Of a stretch of DNA of 64,000 nt, positions 36,103-46,076 are shown piece after piece. Position 1 is the stretch's first letter. Each line of letters opens with the position of its first letter. This DNA is from Acinetobacter sp. ANC 4910 (lineage in GTDB: Bacteria > Pseudomonadota > Gammaproteobacteria > Pseudomonadales > Moraxellaceae), in contig NZ_SJNT01000024.1 in assembly GCF_004331035.1 (NCBI RefSeq), positions 40,999 to 104,998 of the forward strand. The letters run 5' to 3'. The notes beneath the pieces are model-generated. The model was not told the DNA's origin. It did no database searches and saw nothing but the letters and a program-made list of their open reading frames with translations. Made by a program: the position numbers and the translations under genes.

Positions 36103-36916
36103 GGTCTACACCTCCACTGGCTTGCACTAGCAACTGCGATAAATATGAACATTGTTTAATGAATGATTCCGAGGTACGGAAGGATTCATCTCGTTTAACT
36201 GGCCCATCAATTTCAATATCTGCCACAATTCGACCTGGGCGCGTGCCCATCACAATCACACGTGAAGATAAATACACCGCTTCATAAATACTGTGCGTGA
36301 CAAACACCACGGTTAAATCTCGCTCTGACCAGAGCTTTCGAATATCGCTATCTAACTTATGTCGTGTAAATTCATCTAAAGCACCAAAGGGTTCATCCAT
36401 AAGCAATAAGTCAGGCTCTGTGACCAAGGCCCGGGCTAAGGATGCACGCATTTGCATCCCTCCCGAAAGCTCTCGCGGGTAGGCTTGGGTAAAATTTTCT
36501 AAACCTACAGCTTTTAAAGCTTCATGTACTTTAGGATTACCCTTGGCTTTGCTCATGCCTTGCAAATCTAAAGGTAAACGCGCGTTATCTTCAATATTTG
36601 ACCATGGCATTAAGGTTGCTTCTTGGAACACCATTGCCATTTTACATTGTGCCTGAATATCACTTTTTCCATTCCAGCGAACCTGCCCCGCAGAAGGCTG
36701 CTCTAATTCGGCAAACATTTTTAACAAAGTGCTTTTACCACAGCCCGATGGCCCAAGTAGCGAAACAATTTCCCCACGGGCAATATCCAAATCTAAGCGC
36801 TCTAAGGCTTTAGTCCCATTTGGATAGGTTTTTTCTACCCCACGTGCCATCAGCATTGGGGCAATAAAACTGGTGGATGCTTGTCGTAAATCATCAATTG
36901 GTAATGCGAAATTCAT
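36095..36916 (-). CDS. ABC importer ATPase (SsuB/NrtD type)
   Basis: 273 aa. Walker A LLGPSGCGKSTLLK, Q-loop AMVFQEATLMPW, signature LSGGMQMRASLARALV, Walker B LLLMDEPFGALDE and switch His VVFVTHSIYEAVYLS. The LSGGM signature is typical of the nitrate/sulfonate/pyrimidine subfamily. It energises the permease at 35308. Confidence 0.92.
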   Translation of the reverse strand: MNFALPIDDLRQASTSFIAPMLMARGVEKTYPNGTKALERLDLDIARGEIVSLLGPSGCGKSTLLKMFAELEQPSAGQVRWNGKSDIQAQCKMAMVFQEATLMPWSNIEDNARLPLDLQGMSKAKGNPKVHEALKAVGLENFTQAYPRELSGGMQMRASLARALVTEPDLLLMDEPFGALDEFTRHKLDSDIRKLWSERDLTVVFVTHSIYEAVYLSSRVIVMGTRPGRIVADIEIDGPVKRDESFRTSESFIKQCSYLSQLLVQASGGVDHE

Positions 36917-36966
36917 GAGGTTTCCCCTTCAGGCAACTGCCTTATTTTATTAACCTTTGCTTTACG

Positions 36967-37947
36967 TTATTTTTTCACAGGACTCACAAACTGAGTGGTA
37001 TAGGCTGCTTTCCAATTCACCTTCGCATCCAGCAATCCAGCACCGACCATAAAGTCGCGCGTGGCTTTCCAACGAGCATCGGTCATGACACCAAGACCTT
37101 TAGTTTTGGCATCGCCGCCATCAATTAAATGTAATTTTTTCATTTGTCCTACAGCAAAAGCCAATAAATCATCCTGCATGTTTGGATTTTCTTTTTTAAT
37201 GATGGCATTGCCCAGTCTTGGATCTGCTAAATAGTTTTTCCAACCTTCCATCGATGCTTTAACAAAACGTTGTAGCACTTCTGGCTTAGTCTGAATAACA
37301 TCGTTACGGGTCACCAAAATACCGCCATAAGCTGGATAACCCGCATCTGCGAATAAGAAAAATTTACTCGATGGTTCTACTTTTTTGGCTTGGAAAACTT
37401 CAGACGTTGCATAGGCTTGTTGTGCAACATTTTTACCCGCAAGGAAAGGCTGCATGTTGAAGGTGTACGGGCGAGCTTGCGAAGCATCTAATTGATATTT
37501 GGTTTTTAACCACGGCCACCAACTGGCCTGTCCACTGGTCGACACCAAAACAGTTTTGCCTTTTAAATCACTCAGAGATTTCACATCACGATGTATAAGC
37601 ATGCCTTGCGGATCAAACTGGAATGGTGCAGCAATAGCTTTAATGGGAAACTTGCTTTCCATGCCCTTCAGCACTTGTAGGTCATAGTTAATAATAATGT
37701 CAGCACGTTTAGACAACAGCAGCGTCATATTATTAACTTGTGGACCACCAATTTTAATCTCTACATCTAAACCATATTTTTTATAAATACCTTGCGCCAG
37801 TGCTTGGTAATAGCCACCTTGTTCCGCTTGTGCATACCACGTGGTTTGTAGCACCAATTTATCTGCGGCATGTGTAAATGAAGTTAAAAATAAAGCACCA
37901 ACAAGGAGAGAGAAACGACCTTTGCCTACACGGTGATGAATTTTCAT
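36967..37947 (-). CDS. ABC importer substrate-binding protein (NMT1/SsuA type)
   Basis: 326 aa from ATG at 37947, with AGGGG about 7 nt upstream. The Sec signal peptide is RFSLLVGALFLTSFTHAA. The mature protein starts LQTTWYAQAEQGGYYQALAQ with GLDVEIKIGGPQVNN, the first ligand-binding lobe of NMT1/THI5-like proteins. This group binds pyrimidines, purine-like heterocycles, sulfonates or nitrate. Beside a deaminase and purine genes, a nitrogen heterocycle is the likeliest ligand. Confidence 0.85.
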   Translation of the reverse strand: MKIHHRVGKGRFSLLVGALFLTSFTHAADKLVLQTTWYAQAEQGGYYQALAQGIYKKYGLDVEIKIGGPQVNNMTLLLSKRADIIINYDLQVLKGMESKFPIKAIAAPFQFDPQGMLIHRDVKSLSDLKGKTVLVSTSGQASWWPWLKTKYQLDASQARPYTFNMQPFLAGKNVAQQAYATSEVFQAKKVEPSSKFFLFADAGYPAYGGILVTRNDVIQTKPEVLQRFVKASMEGWKNYLADPRLGNAIIKKENPNMQDDLLAFAVGQMKKLHLIDGGDAKTKGLGVMTDARWKATRDFMVGAGLLDAKVNWKAAYTTQFVSPVKK

Positions 37948-38499
37948 AAGTAATACCCCTAATATATGCATGAACTCATTTTTGCTATTCTTTTTAGGGG
38001 TAAATTTTTCAGATATATTTACTCTCAAAGCCAAGTCAGACTTAACTTTGTCCCCTAAAGAGGAACAGCCAACGCTGTAGAGCAATGTCCCATGTGTAAA
38101 CTACACACTAACCGCTTATACTCAGACTAGATTTAGCAAGCTCTGTGCCAGTTCTATTTTTTTAATCTTTTTCATGCTTTTAATTTTCAAAATATGTTGT
38201 TTTCGATTTCTTCGCAGATCAGTTTAAACAAAAATAGCCATCCATCTAAACCATCACATCCCAACGCATGCATGAATGCACCAATTTATAGCAGCACATT
38301 GTGCAAAAATGATTCAGAAAAATAACCCAATAGTTATGCGAATTAGCCCCAAAAAATAGCATTGCTGTACTTCGTTATTTCTATTTTTGCATCCGTCATC
38401 ACATTGGTATAAAAAATGCTTATCTTCAAGCAGAGTAGAAGCGTTCAGCAAAGATTATTCTTTTCATCATCTTTGTGGGTCATTGCTCAGAAATATGTC
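37948..38499. other. divergent regulatory region, no gene seen
   Basis: This AT-rich stretch separates the importer operon (minus) from the oxygenase gene (plus). I find no plausible reading frame. It must hold both promoters. The clearest signal, the 25-bp palindrome, lies at its right edge. Confidence 0.5.
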
Positions 38500-38524
38500 C
38501 ATATTCTTAGGCGTTAAGAATATG
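38500..38524. promoter_or_regulatory. 25-bp palindrome, probable operator
   Basis: CATATTCTTA (38500-38509) and TAAGAATATG (38515-38524) are perfect 10-bp inverted repeats around GGCGT, 81 bp before the oxygenase ATG. No T-run follows, so it is more like an operator than a terminator. Confidence 0.6.
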
Positions 38525-38605
38525 TGACTCTTTTTGACCAAAATGATCCGATCTCTGATCTACAGCAAGATTGGGTCATGTATATCCAAAATTTGAGGTA
38601 AAGAG

Positions 38606-39619
38606 ATGAACAGTGTAAGCATGAACCAACTGGCAGAAAATGATTACAGCTTAGACGAGTTAAAAAAAGAAGCGCGTATGGGCGCCTTTGGTGAAGAAAC
38701 CTTTGAGCGTGAAGTTCGTGTGATTGATTTGTCTGATTTTGAACAACGTAAATACCAAATTGCCGATGAGCTATGGCTTGCAGCAACTGATATTGGCTTT
38801 TTCCAAGTGTCACATCATGGTATTCCACTTGATCAAATTCATGCTGCGTTTGCCATGACCGAGCAATTTTTTAAATTGCCTGAACAGGTCAAAGCCCAAT
38901 ATCCATTGAACCGTAATGCAGGTTGGGAAAGTAAGGCTCAGATTCGCCCTTCTACCCACACGCCAGACCAGAAAGAATCTTATCAAATCACTCGCCCACG
39001 CATGACTGGCTTGTATCCTTCAGCGCAAGAATTACCTTATTTTAAACAGACCATGTTGGAGTTTGAACATGCGTGTTGGGAAGTCGGCATGAAACTTTTA
39101 TCTTGCTTTGCCTATAAACTGGGCTTTGCCGATGACTTCTTTACCCATGCACATAATCCAGAACAAGAAACCTATCAAAGTACCCTGCGTATGTTGCACT
39201 ACTATGCGGTAGACCCTGCGCTAAAAGACCAATTGGGATTATGGCGTGCAGGCGCACATACCGACTTTGATTGTTTAACTTTATTGTTTCAACGTAAAGG
39301 GCAAGGCGGGCTGCAAGTCTGTCCGGGTAAAGACATGGAACAACAACAATGGACCAGTATTCAGCCACGCGATGATGTAATTACCTGCAACATTGGCGAT
39401 ATGCTGATGCGTTGGAGTGATGATCAACTGCCCTCTAACTTTCATCGTGTGAAAAACCCTGAAACAGCTGAATATCAAGGGGCACGTTATAGTTTGGCTT
39501 TTTTCTGCCAAGCCAATGAAGATGTTGTGATTGAGAGCCCAGCGCATAAATATTCTGCCATTACTGCACGTGAATATTTAAAACAACGCATTAGTGCCAA
39601 CTTTAAAGGGAAATACTAA
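38606..39619 (+). CDS. 2OG-Fe(II) / isopenicillin N synthase-like oxygenase
   Basis: 337 aa. The N-terminal DIOX_N domain is TDIGFFQVSHHGIPLDQIHA. The jelly-roll core has the iron ligands H and D in AHTDFDCLTLLFQ and H in LPSNFHRVKNP, and the 2-oxoglutarate Arg in GARYSLAFF. GAGG lies 8 nt before the ATG. It sits between a purine-type importer and allA, so a purine or ureide is a plausible substrate. No characterised orthologue is known to me. A hairpin joins its 3' end to the convergent allA. Confidence 0.83.
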   Translation: MNSVSMNQLAENDYSLDELKKEARMGAFGEETFEREVRVIDLSDFEQRKYQIADELWLAATDIGFFQVSHHGIPLDQIHAAFAMTEQFFKLPEQVKAQYPLNRNAGWESKAQIRPSTHTPDQKESYQITRPRMTGLYPSAQELPYFKQTMLEFEHACWEVGMKLLSCFAYKLGFADDFFTHAHNPEQETYQSTLRMLHYYAVDPALKDQLGLWRAGAHTDFDCLTLLFQRKGQGGLQVCPGKDMEQQQWTSIQPRDDVITCNIGDMLMRWSDDQLPSNFHRVKNPETAEYQGARYSLAFFCQANEDVVIESPAHKYSAITAREYLKQRISANFKGKY

Positions 39620-39628
39620 AACACCCCC

Positions 39629-39657
39629 ACAGTCAGAGCGGAAGTAGCTCTGGCTGT
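39629..39657. terminator. hairpin between the convergent oxygenase and allA
   Basis: ACAGTCAGAGC pairs with GCTCTGGCTGT (one G-T pair) around a 7-nt loop and overlaps the allA stop. There is no long T-run, so termination efficiency is uncertain. Confidence 0.5.
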
Positions 39658-40169
39658 GTCTGAGCTTCTAAAATCCAAACTGGTTGTGAAAACTTATACA
39701 CATCACAATTATGACCGTCACCAATCCGATCAATCACCAAAAAGTCACTTTCAGCTTCCAAGGTAATTAATGGATGATGCCAAACCCCTTGATGATAGGT
39801 CACACCCTGCTGACCGTTGCTTAGAAATGCAAAAATTTGCTGCTCATTTGGCTGTTCATCATTCAGTGGCAAAGCCACGACAACCATAAACTTCTGTCCC
39901 GCTAAAGGCACAAAAGATTGCGAACCTAGAGGATGGCGTTCGAGCATTTCAATTTGAAAAGGAACTCTGATTGCGGTTAGGTTATGAAAAATGCTCACCC
40001 CGACTGCCCCATTTTCGTCACTCACTTGGGGCAAAGACAGTGCATGAAAGCGCTGAGTTAAACCCTGATTTATAGCAAACTGATCTCGCCCTTGGGTTTC
40101 AATCACATCACCAAAAGGCGCAAAATTTTCTCGTGTTAAGGGCTGAATCATAATGGCTTGTTCAGGCAT
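39633..40169 (-). CDS. allA: ureidoglycolate lyase
   Basis: 178 aa cupin-like enzyme. IQPLTRENFAPFGDVIETQG, FQIEMLERHPLGSQSFVPL and YHQGVWHHPLITLEAESDFL are the AllA signature, with the metal-proximal His residues. It splits ureidoglycolate into glyoxylate and urea. ATG at 40169 is preferred because AGGAAGAG stands just before it; an ATG at 40190 has no proper spacing. It is 70 nt downstream of allantoicase, the enzyme that makes its substrate. Confidence 0.93.
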   Translation of the reverse strand: MPEQAIMIQPLTRENFAPFGDVIETQGRDQFAINQGLTQRFHALSLPQVSDENGAVGVSIFHNLTAIRVPFQIEMLERHPLGSQSFVPLAGQKFMVVVALPLNDEQPNEQQIFAFLSNGQQGVTYHQGVWHHPLITLEAESDFLVIDRIGDGHNCDVYKFSQPVWILEAQTQPELLPL

Positions 40170-40239
40170 GGCTCTTCCTACACTGTTCATTCTTCGAATT
40201 CAGCATCTAATAAAAAAGAGGCTGAACCTGTAGCTATTG

Positions 40240-41247
40240 TTATTGTTCTGACATTTTTCCCCAGAGGCGAATACGACTAATCCCCCCATCCGGAATCATA
40301 TTGACGCGAATATAATTCACCTTATGATGGGGCAAAATTTCGCTGTTATAGCCGTGTTTGTGGTCCATGCCTAAAGGTTGTTGCTCAAGCAAAAATGACC
40401 AGAACATACTTTGCGGAATAAGCTGAGCATCCGTGGCATTTTCTACATACGCCGCTTGAATAGAGCAAAAAGCAGGAAAATTTCCCTTAAAAAATACAGT
40501 ATCAACTTCAATCTGCTCGACATGTCCTGCTTGACCCAAGGCAATAATACACCAGTCAAAGCCAGGTGCACGGCGTCGTTTGGTTTCCCAACCATCCCCC
40601 ATATTTAGACCCGCATTAGGCTTAATTAAATGATTGGGATGACCAAAATGCGCGTCACTAAACGCCACAATACGCCCACCATTTTTAAGCCCAATCAAAT
40701 CCAACACCTGATCTGTCTTGATATTTTCCAAAACCACCTGACCATAAACTCTTAAACGAGCAATGCCACCATCTGGGAAAATATTGATGCGAATATGTGT
40801 GACTTTCTGAGACTCACACTGAAAAAAATGATGTTGATCGGGTGACAGTACCGAATTATTCAGTAGAGGCAACCACTCAACCTGATCCAACTGATCATCT
40901 GCCGCATAACAACCTTCTATGGATGCTGATGCAGGATAATTTCCAGTAAAGAACGAGGTATCAATATCGAAACCTGAAACCATGCCTGTAACACCTAAAC
41001 GCACAATACACCAGTCATAGCCTGCTTCACGTTTACGTCGTGTTTCCCAACCATCCATCCATTTACCATTGTCGTCATATTTACCATCGATGAATTGTGC
41101 GGGTTCAGTTTGCAACATGCGTTCTGCTGCGGCAAAGAACTGATCCGAACAAGACACAATACTGGCACCAATATCTACACCGGCTAAGTTGGTCAGACCG
41201 TTCAAATATTTGGGTAAATCTACAGCTTTGGCAATATGCACCGTCAT
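40240..41247 (-). CDS. alc: allantoicase
   Basis: 335 aa made of two homologous halves. DGWETRRKREAGYDWCIVRL near residue 65 and DGWETKRRRAPGFDWCIIAL near 220 mark the repeat, and HIRINIFPDGGIARLRVYG and YIRVNMIPDGGISRIRLWG close each half. It hydrolyses allantoate to ureidoglycolate and urea. It is first in an alc-allA operon divergent from the GntR gene, with an operator-like palindrome between. Confidence 0.95.
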   Translation of the reverse strand: MTVHIAKAVDLPKYLNGLTNLAGVDIGASIVSCSDQFFAAAERMLQTEPAQFIDGKYDDNGKWMDGWETRRKREAGYDWCIVRLGVTGMVSGFDIDTSFFTGNYPASASIEGCYAADDQLDQVEWLPLLNNSVLSPDQHHFFQCESQKVTHIRINIFPDGGIARLRVYGQVVLENIKTDQVLDLIGLKNGGRIVAFSDAHFGHPNHLIKPNAGLNMGDGWETKRRRAPGFDWCIIALGQAGHVEQIEVDTVFFKGNFPAFCSIQAAYVENATDAQLIPQSMFWSFLLEQQPLGMDHKHGYNSEILPHHKVNYIRVNMIPDGGISRIRLWGKMSEQ

Positions 41248-41297
41248 GGCTCATTCCTAAAATTCTGATTGCTTAAGATTATGCAAAATCCAGTCCA

Positions 41298-41312
41298 ACT
41301 GGTCTGACCTGT
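41298..41312. promoter_or_regulatory. GntR-type operator between alc and the regulator
   Basis: ACTGGTCTGACCTGT fits the TNGTNNNACNN core of FadR/FCD-family sites. It lies in the shared promoter region of alc and gntR. Near-identical palindromes occur at 42446 and 48361. Confidence 0.65.
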
Positions 41313-41409
41313 TATAAAAATCTTGCTTATTTTTATGCTAAAAATAAAACCTTTTATTTTTTTTGTGTAGAATCAAGTTGTTCGTTTTGATTAGGATGCA
41401 GCAGCTATT

Positions 41410-42126
41410 ATGAAGTCACAAGCAATACTCAAGGGAAAATCATCTCAGGTGACTGAGCAAGCTGTAGAAGTGATTCATCAACGCATTCAGCAAGGGATTT
41501 ATGATGTCGGTTCTGTTCTGCCCTCGCAGCGCGAGTTGGCACTGCAACTGGGCATCAGTCGAGCTTCTTTACGCGAAGCGGTCACGCGGCTGGCGGCTTT
41601 AGGTTTACTTGAAATTAAAGCGGGTAAAGGCGTCTATGTCATTTCGCAACACAGCCAAGCCGCTGAACAATGGGATGGCGAACACCGTGTTTCCTTAAAA
41701 GACTTTTATCAATTGCGTTATGTCTTGGAAAGCTTTTCTGCCCTCTTGGCCTGTGAATATTTAAGCCCTGAAGATAAAACCTTACTCCAGCAATATCATG
41801 AGCAATTGACCCATGCCATTCAGCAACAAGACTGGCAAGCGGCATCTGAATATGACTATGCCTTTCATCAACACATTATTGATTTAAGCCATAATCAATC
41901 GATTATTCAAACACTTAAAATGCATACAGAATGGACTAAAAAGAGTCAAATTTTACCGTTTTTACAACCCAATTTGGCCTTTAAAACCGTACAAGAACAT
42001 GAAGCTATCTTAAAAGCAATGTGTTTACAAGATTCGTTAGCCGCAGAAAAAGCCATGCAAGCGCACATTATTGGGGCGGCACAGCGTGCGGGGGTTTATT
42101 TTTCTAGACATCACGTCTTGAATTAA
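41410..42126 (+). CDS. GntR family (FadR/FCD) transcriptional regulator
   Basis: 238 aa. The N-terminal winged helix is [20 protein letters not shown] then [17 protein letters not shown]. The C-terminal all-helical FCD ligand domain includes [20 protein letters not shown] and the metal-site-like [16 protein letters not shown]. It probably represses the ureide/urate genes and responds to a pathway intermediate such as allantoin or allantoate (inference). Operator-like sites in front of alc, hpxO and uraD fit its family consensus. Confidence 0.88.
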   Translation: MKSQAILKGKSSQVTEQAVEVIHQRIQQGIYDVGSVLPSQRELALQLGISRASLREAVTRLAALGLLEIKAGKGVYVISQHSQAAEQWDGEHRVSLKDFYQLRYVLESFSALLACEYLSPEDKTLLQQYHEQLTHAIQQQDWQAASEYDYAFHQHIIDLSHNQSIIQTLKMHTEWTKKSQILPFLQPNLAFKTVQEHEAILKAMCLQDSLAAEKAMQAHIIGAAQRAGVYFSRHHVLN

Positions 42127-42445
42127 TTCGATGACTCCAGACCTTTGCTGAATGCTCAGGTTCGGCTCGGTAAAATACTTTGATTTGAACTGATTTTCCC
42201 ATTTAAGTAAAACCTCATTGCTCTAGTTCAGCTTAAATGTGCTCGGCAATATTTATCCCCAATTAAAATTAGTCCTGAACGTCAAAACATTGCAGATCAT
42301 CATCTATACACGTCCGTAGTGTTTAAGTTTATATTTTAAAACATCCGTTCAGTGCCAAATTTTTCCAACCCTGCACCACTTTCGCCCACAGTGCAAAACA
42401 ACAAGAAACAACCTCCTTTTTTATGCTGCTTGATGAAGCACAAAT
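42127..42445. other. intergenic before the hpxO promoter, no gene seen
   Basis: No supported reading frame on either strand. The right-hand end leads into the operator at 42446. Confidence 0.45.
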
Positions 42446-42460
42446 ACTGGTCATACCAGT
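42446..42460. promoter_or_regulatory. GntR-type operator before hpxO
   Basis: ACTGGTCATACCAGT is a palindrome with core TGGTNNNACCA, about 90 bp upstream of the hpxO ATG. An extra half-site ACCAGT follows at 42464-42469. Confidence 0.7.
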
Positions 42461-42547
42461 AAAACCAGTCTTATAAAATTGGCACAGTTCTCGCTTAATC
42501 CTCCTTATACATTTCATATTTTAAACAAATCTATAAGGTTCTCATCG

Positions 42548-43705
42548 ATGAAGATTGCAATTATCGGTGCAGGTATGGGCGGTTTAACCGCAGGTATCGC
42601 ATTAAAAAAATTTGGACATCAAGTTACCATTTACGAGCAAGCCACAGAAATTTTACCTGTCGGTGCCGCCATTTCACTATGGTCAAATGGGGTCAAGTGC
42701 CTGAACTATCTGGGTTTAACCCATGAGATTCAAGCCTTGGGTGGGGAAATGGAATCACTGGCGTATGTCGATGGTTTAAATCAGCAAACCATGACGCAAT
42801 TTAGTCTGACCCCACTGTATAAAGAAGTGGGGCAAAAAGCCTATCCTGTAGCACGTGCCGATTTACAAAATTTGTTGATGCAACATTTTGGTCTGCAAGA
42901 TATTCAGTTAAATAAGAAAATGATCGGTATTGAACAACACGCATCTCATGTCAGCATTCAATTTCACGATGCTTCAATGGTCGAAGCCGATTTACTGATT
43001 GGGGCAGATGGCACACACTCTCTGACCCGTCAATATGTGCTCGGTCACAGCGTGGAACGTCGCTATGCAGGCTATGTGAACTGGAATGGCTTGGTCGAGA
43101 TTGATGAAGGATTGGCTCCAGCACAACAATGGACGACCTTTATTGGTGAAGGTAAACGCGTCTCGCTGATGCCTGTTGCCAATAACCGCTTCTACTTCTT
43201 TTTCGATGTTCCCCTTGAAGCAGGACTAAGCAATCAGCGTGATCAATATAAAACATGCTTAAAACAATACTTTAAGGACTGGTGTGAACCTGTACAGCAA
43301 TTAATTGAACATCTAGATGAGCAGAAAACCAATCGTGTCGAAATTCATGATATTGAACCCTTCATGACTTTTTACAAAGGACGTGTCGTTTTACTGGGTG
43401 ATGCGGCACACAGCACCACGCCCGATATTGGACAAGGCGGTTGCCAAGCCATGGAAGATGCGATTTATTTGGCACGTGCCTTACAAATCAATACCTTTGG
43501 ACTGGAAGATGCACTGAATCGCTATCAAAACAAACGTAATCAACGCACCCGTGAAATGGTGTTACGAGCGCGTAAACGCTGTGATGTGACCCACATGAAA
43601 GATCGTCAACTGACCGAAGAATGGTATCAATCGCTGTATCAAGAACAAGGCACACACATCATGCAAGGCATTATCAGCAATATTGTTGGTAATCCTTTAG
43701 ACTAA
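42548..43705 (+). CDS. hpxO: FAD-dependent urate hydroxylase
   Basis: 385 aa. N-terminal FAD fingerprint [66 protein letters not shown] and [20 protein letters not shown] match Klebsiella HpxO closely. It converts urate to 5-hydroxyisourate with NADH and O2. The start at 42548 follows AAGG; earlier codons in the frame would only add a non-conserved leader. A strong terminator follows. Confidence 0.95.
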   Translation: MKIAIIGAGMGGLTAGIALKKFGHQVTIYEQATEILPVGAAISLWSNGVKCLNYLGLTHEIQALGGEMESLAYVDGLNQQTMTQFSLTPLYKEVGQKAYPVARADLQNLLMQHFGLQDIQLNKKMIGIEQHASHVSIQFHDASMVEADLLIGADGTHSLTRQYVLGHSVERRYAGYVNWNGLVEIDEGLAPAQQWTTFIGEGKRVSLMPVANNRFYFFFDVPLEAGLSNQRDQYKTCLKQYFKDWCEPVQQLIEHLDEQKTNRVEIHDIEPFMTFYKGRVVLLGDAAHSTTPDIGQGGCQAMEDAIYLARALQINTFGLEDALNRYQNKRNQRTREMVLRARKRCDVTHMKDRQLTEEWYQSLYQEQGTHIMQGIISNIVGNPLD

Positions 43706-43724
43706 ACAGATACATAGACTTAAC

Positions 43725-43746
43725 GCCCCTCAACTGGGGCTTTTTT
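43725..43746 (+). terminator. terminator after hpxO
   Basis: GCCCC pairs with GGGGC around TCAACT, followed by TTTTTT. Confidence 0.85.
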
Positions 43747-44103
43747 ATGCCTATAGGCATAACATTAAAATCCAAAAGGAAAGTAAAGAAGATTAAAAGA
43801 GCTAAAAAACCTTCATCCAGCAAATGACCTTTTAGATGCCGAAATATTGGACTAAATATGCAGCGTTTTACCAACAAGAGCTGGCATTATGATGAATCAT
43901 GTATTCAATCGATACAGTACAGTCAAAGCCGCATCTGATAAAAGCCAAATCACATGCCAATACCCTGCTCATTCTGAAGCTGTGTAACATGGCAGTACAA
44001 TTAAAAAAAAACATAAAGCATTGTACGCGACCAAGCGCAAATAACTTAGAATCGCTGTAAAGCCGAATGCTCTATTCAATTTGCTTCAATATTATAAAAA
44101 CTG
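43747..44103. other. intergenic, probably decayed DNA
   Basis: Only very short frames are present, such as MPKYWTKYAAFYQQELAL before a stop near 43895. The region reads like degraded coding DNA continuous with the pseudogene at 44104. Confidence 0.4.
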
Positions 44104-44328
44104 ATGAAATCAAATTTTATACTTTCAGTTGAGGTTTATTGCTTACAACTTGGGCTCAAGCTGCGTCTTTAATACAAGAACAATTTGATGAATATGTTCG
44201 CATAGATCTAGATCAATTCGAGATGCGTGTTCAAGGCAAAGATTGAATTAGATAATGCAGATGATTAGACAGTAGACGCCATTAAATATAATCATGAATT
44301 TAAGTCTGCTTTAAATGCATGTGGATAA
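44104..44328 (+). pseudogene. remnant of a small secreted protein
   Basis: Reading from ATG at 44104 with two frame changes gives a signal-peptide-like stretch (LLLTTWAQAASLIQEQF), then DEYVRIDLDQFEMRVQGK and, in another frame, KIELDNADD, a stop, and TVDAIKYNHEFKSALNACG before TAA at 44328. The pieces look like one roughly 75-residue exported protein broken by frameshifts and a nonsense codon. The family is not recognised. Confidence 0.45.
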
Positions 44329-44550
44329 TGGAGATTAGCTTTGTATCATGAATCCCTGAACATACTTGTACAGCACATAGACGGTTAAAGTATTCTATAT
44401 CGTGTTAATTTTTACTTTAACACCTTATATTTGAATCAATAATAAAAATACGATATATCTCAGTCGTTTAAGCTAAATCCCCCAAAAGCACTACATCTTT
44501 ATATCTTTCTTTGAATATCCAATGCATTTAGAGCTGAGCAAGAGACGTAT

Positions 44551-44584
44551 AAACAGCATTCTTGTTTCAGCAAAAATGCTGTTT
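44551..44584 (-). terminator. probable terminator after the porin gene
   Basis: AAACAGCATT and AATGCTGTTT form a 10-bp inverted repeat just beyond the porin stop on the minus strand, with only a short T-run. Confidence 0.6.
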
Positions 44585-44596
44585 TAATGTCAACTC

Positions 44597-45892
44597 TTAA
44601 AATTTATAGGAAATGGCAAAACGGTTTTGTAAAAAATCCTTGTGATAACGTGGCGAAGTTTGAATGCCCGCAAAGTTACTCACACTTAACCCTTTGAGTA
44701 CACCTGTAAAATTATAGATGCCAAACAACATATATTCAGATTGATTACGACTTTTCAGACGCTCATCTTCTTTTAAATCCATAAATGAATAACGTACACC
44801 TGCAATCATTTGATCCGTGAGTTTACCCTCTAGGGATGCCATCAATGCATTACCTGCGCCTAAATCCTGCGTACTGGTAAAAAATGGCTGTGCAAAAATT
44901 TCACCTGAAGAGGTTTTTGTGGCATACGGTGTCAATAATGCACCGTTCAAGTAGCTGTCCTGATCAGGTTTAATATAATCATACGCCAGTTTTAACGTCG
45001 CTTTCGGTACCACGGTTAAAGCCGCCTGTACCCCAAAGATATGACTGTTCACCTCCCCTGCCAAAGCCTTGCCCTGCTCGCGTCCATTGATATATTGCAC
45101 CGAAAATTCAGGTGAGGTTTTCCATAGCGGTAAAGCAAAATCAGCTTGGGTATAAATTAAATCTGTATAATCATCATAATGTTGATACCACAATTGAGTT
45201 TTCAACTGTTTTTGTTCATCAAAGGCAAAGGCTTTGCCCAATCCAATCGACCAGACGCCATCCGTCTCAATGTTGCTAGTTTGACGAGTCGTTTCAGTAA
45301 ACTCATCATCGCCATAACTCTTGAATTTATTGACTTTGGTTAAACGTAAATAATCCTTGTTATTGCCAATCTGGACATCCGCCGCTTGGTACAGATTGAG
45401 CAATACACGTCGATCCGCATAGTCGCCCATAAAAGGTAAATTGAGGCGCTGATTACCAATGGTCACTCGCGCCTTATCATTTTTCCATGTGATGTATGCT
45501 TCCCCTAAACCATCACGATCATCTTTCAGCTCGGACACTTCTGGATGCTTATTTTTTTCATCTACGCGGCGTTGTAAGTCATAACCAATGGCGGCCTGTA
45601 CGCCATAAAAGGGAGCGGTTTCATATTTGACATAGCCTCCAATCGCAACCGTATCTTGGTTAAGACCTTCAACAAAATAGGCATTATTGGTCGAATAATA
45701 CAGTGACTTTACTGCACCATGTACAGCACCACAACCCAATGCTTCAGTGAGTGAACCGACCGAATTATTGGTAATCTGACAGTCTTGTTTTAAATTCAGT
45801 AGCCCATTCAAACTGGTGTCTGCCGACCACACTTGCATCGCAGCAGTGCTTGCGAGCATGAACATAGCCGATTGAATTTTAAAATGTTTCAT
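44597..45892 (-). CDS. outer-membrane porin, OprD-like
   Basis: 431 aa from ATG at 45892, preceded by GGGG. A signal peptide (MKHFKIQSAMFMLASTAAMQ, cleavage after VWSA) precedes a beta-barrel with alternating aromatic/polar strands (GLGEAYITWKNDKARVTIGN, GVWSIGLGKAFAF) and a C-terminal Phe (RFAISYKF), typical for BAM recognition. The OprD-family likeness is general. Its place between hpxO and the urate permease suggests outer-membrane entry of urate, allantoin or a related ureide. Confidence 0.78.
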   Translation of the reverse strand: MKHFKIQSAMFMLASTAAMQVWSADTSLNGLLNLKQDCQITNNSVGSLTEALGCGAVHGAVKSLYYSTNNAYFVEGLNQDTVAIGGYVKYETAPFYGVQAAIGYDLQRRVDEKNKHPEVSELKDDRDGLGEAYITWKNDKARVTIGNQRLNLPFMGDYADRRVLLNLYQAADVQIGNNKDYLRLTKVNKFKSYGDDEFTETTRQTSNIETDGVWSIGLGKAFAFDEQKQLKTQLWYQHYDDYTDLIYTQADFALPLWKTSPEFSVQYINGREQGKALAGEVNSHIFGVQAALTVVPKATLKLAYDYIKPDQDSYLNGALLTPYATKTSSGEIFAQPFFTSTQDLGAGNALMASLEGKLTDQMIAGVRYSFMDLKEDERLKSRNQSEYMLFGIYNFTGVLKGLSVSNFAGIQTSPRYHKDFLQNRFAISYKF

Positions 45893-46076
45893 ATATGCCC
45901 CAAGAATTGTATTTAAAATTAACTTATTATTAATAAACAATGATTTGTATATCTTCTAAATTGATTCAATGACTTTTTACAGTCAAAAATCCCCCAAACC
46001 TATTCAAAAATGAATAAGCAGCTTTTAAATAATGACAATTAAAAAATAGTAAATTTACGTTGTTACCAACACAGCA

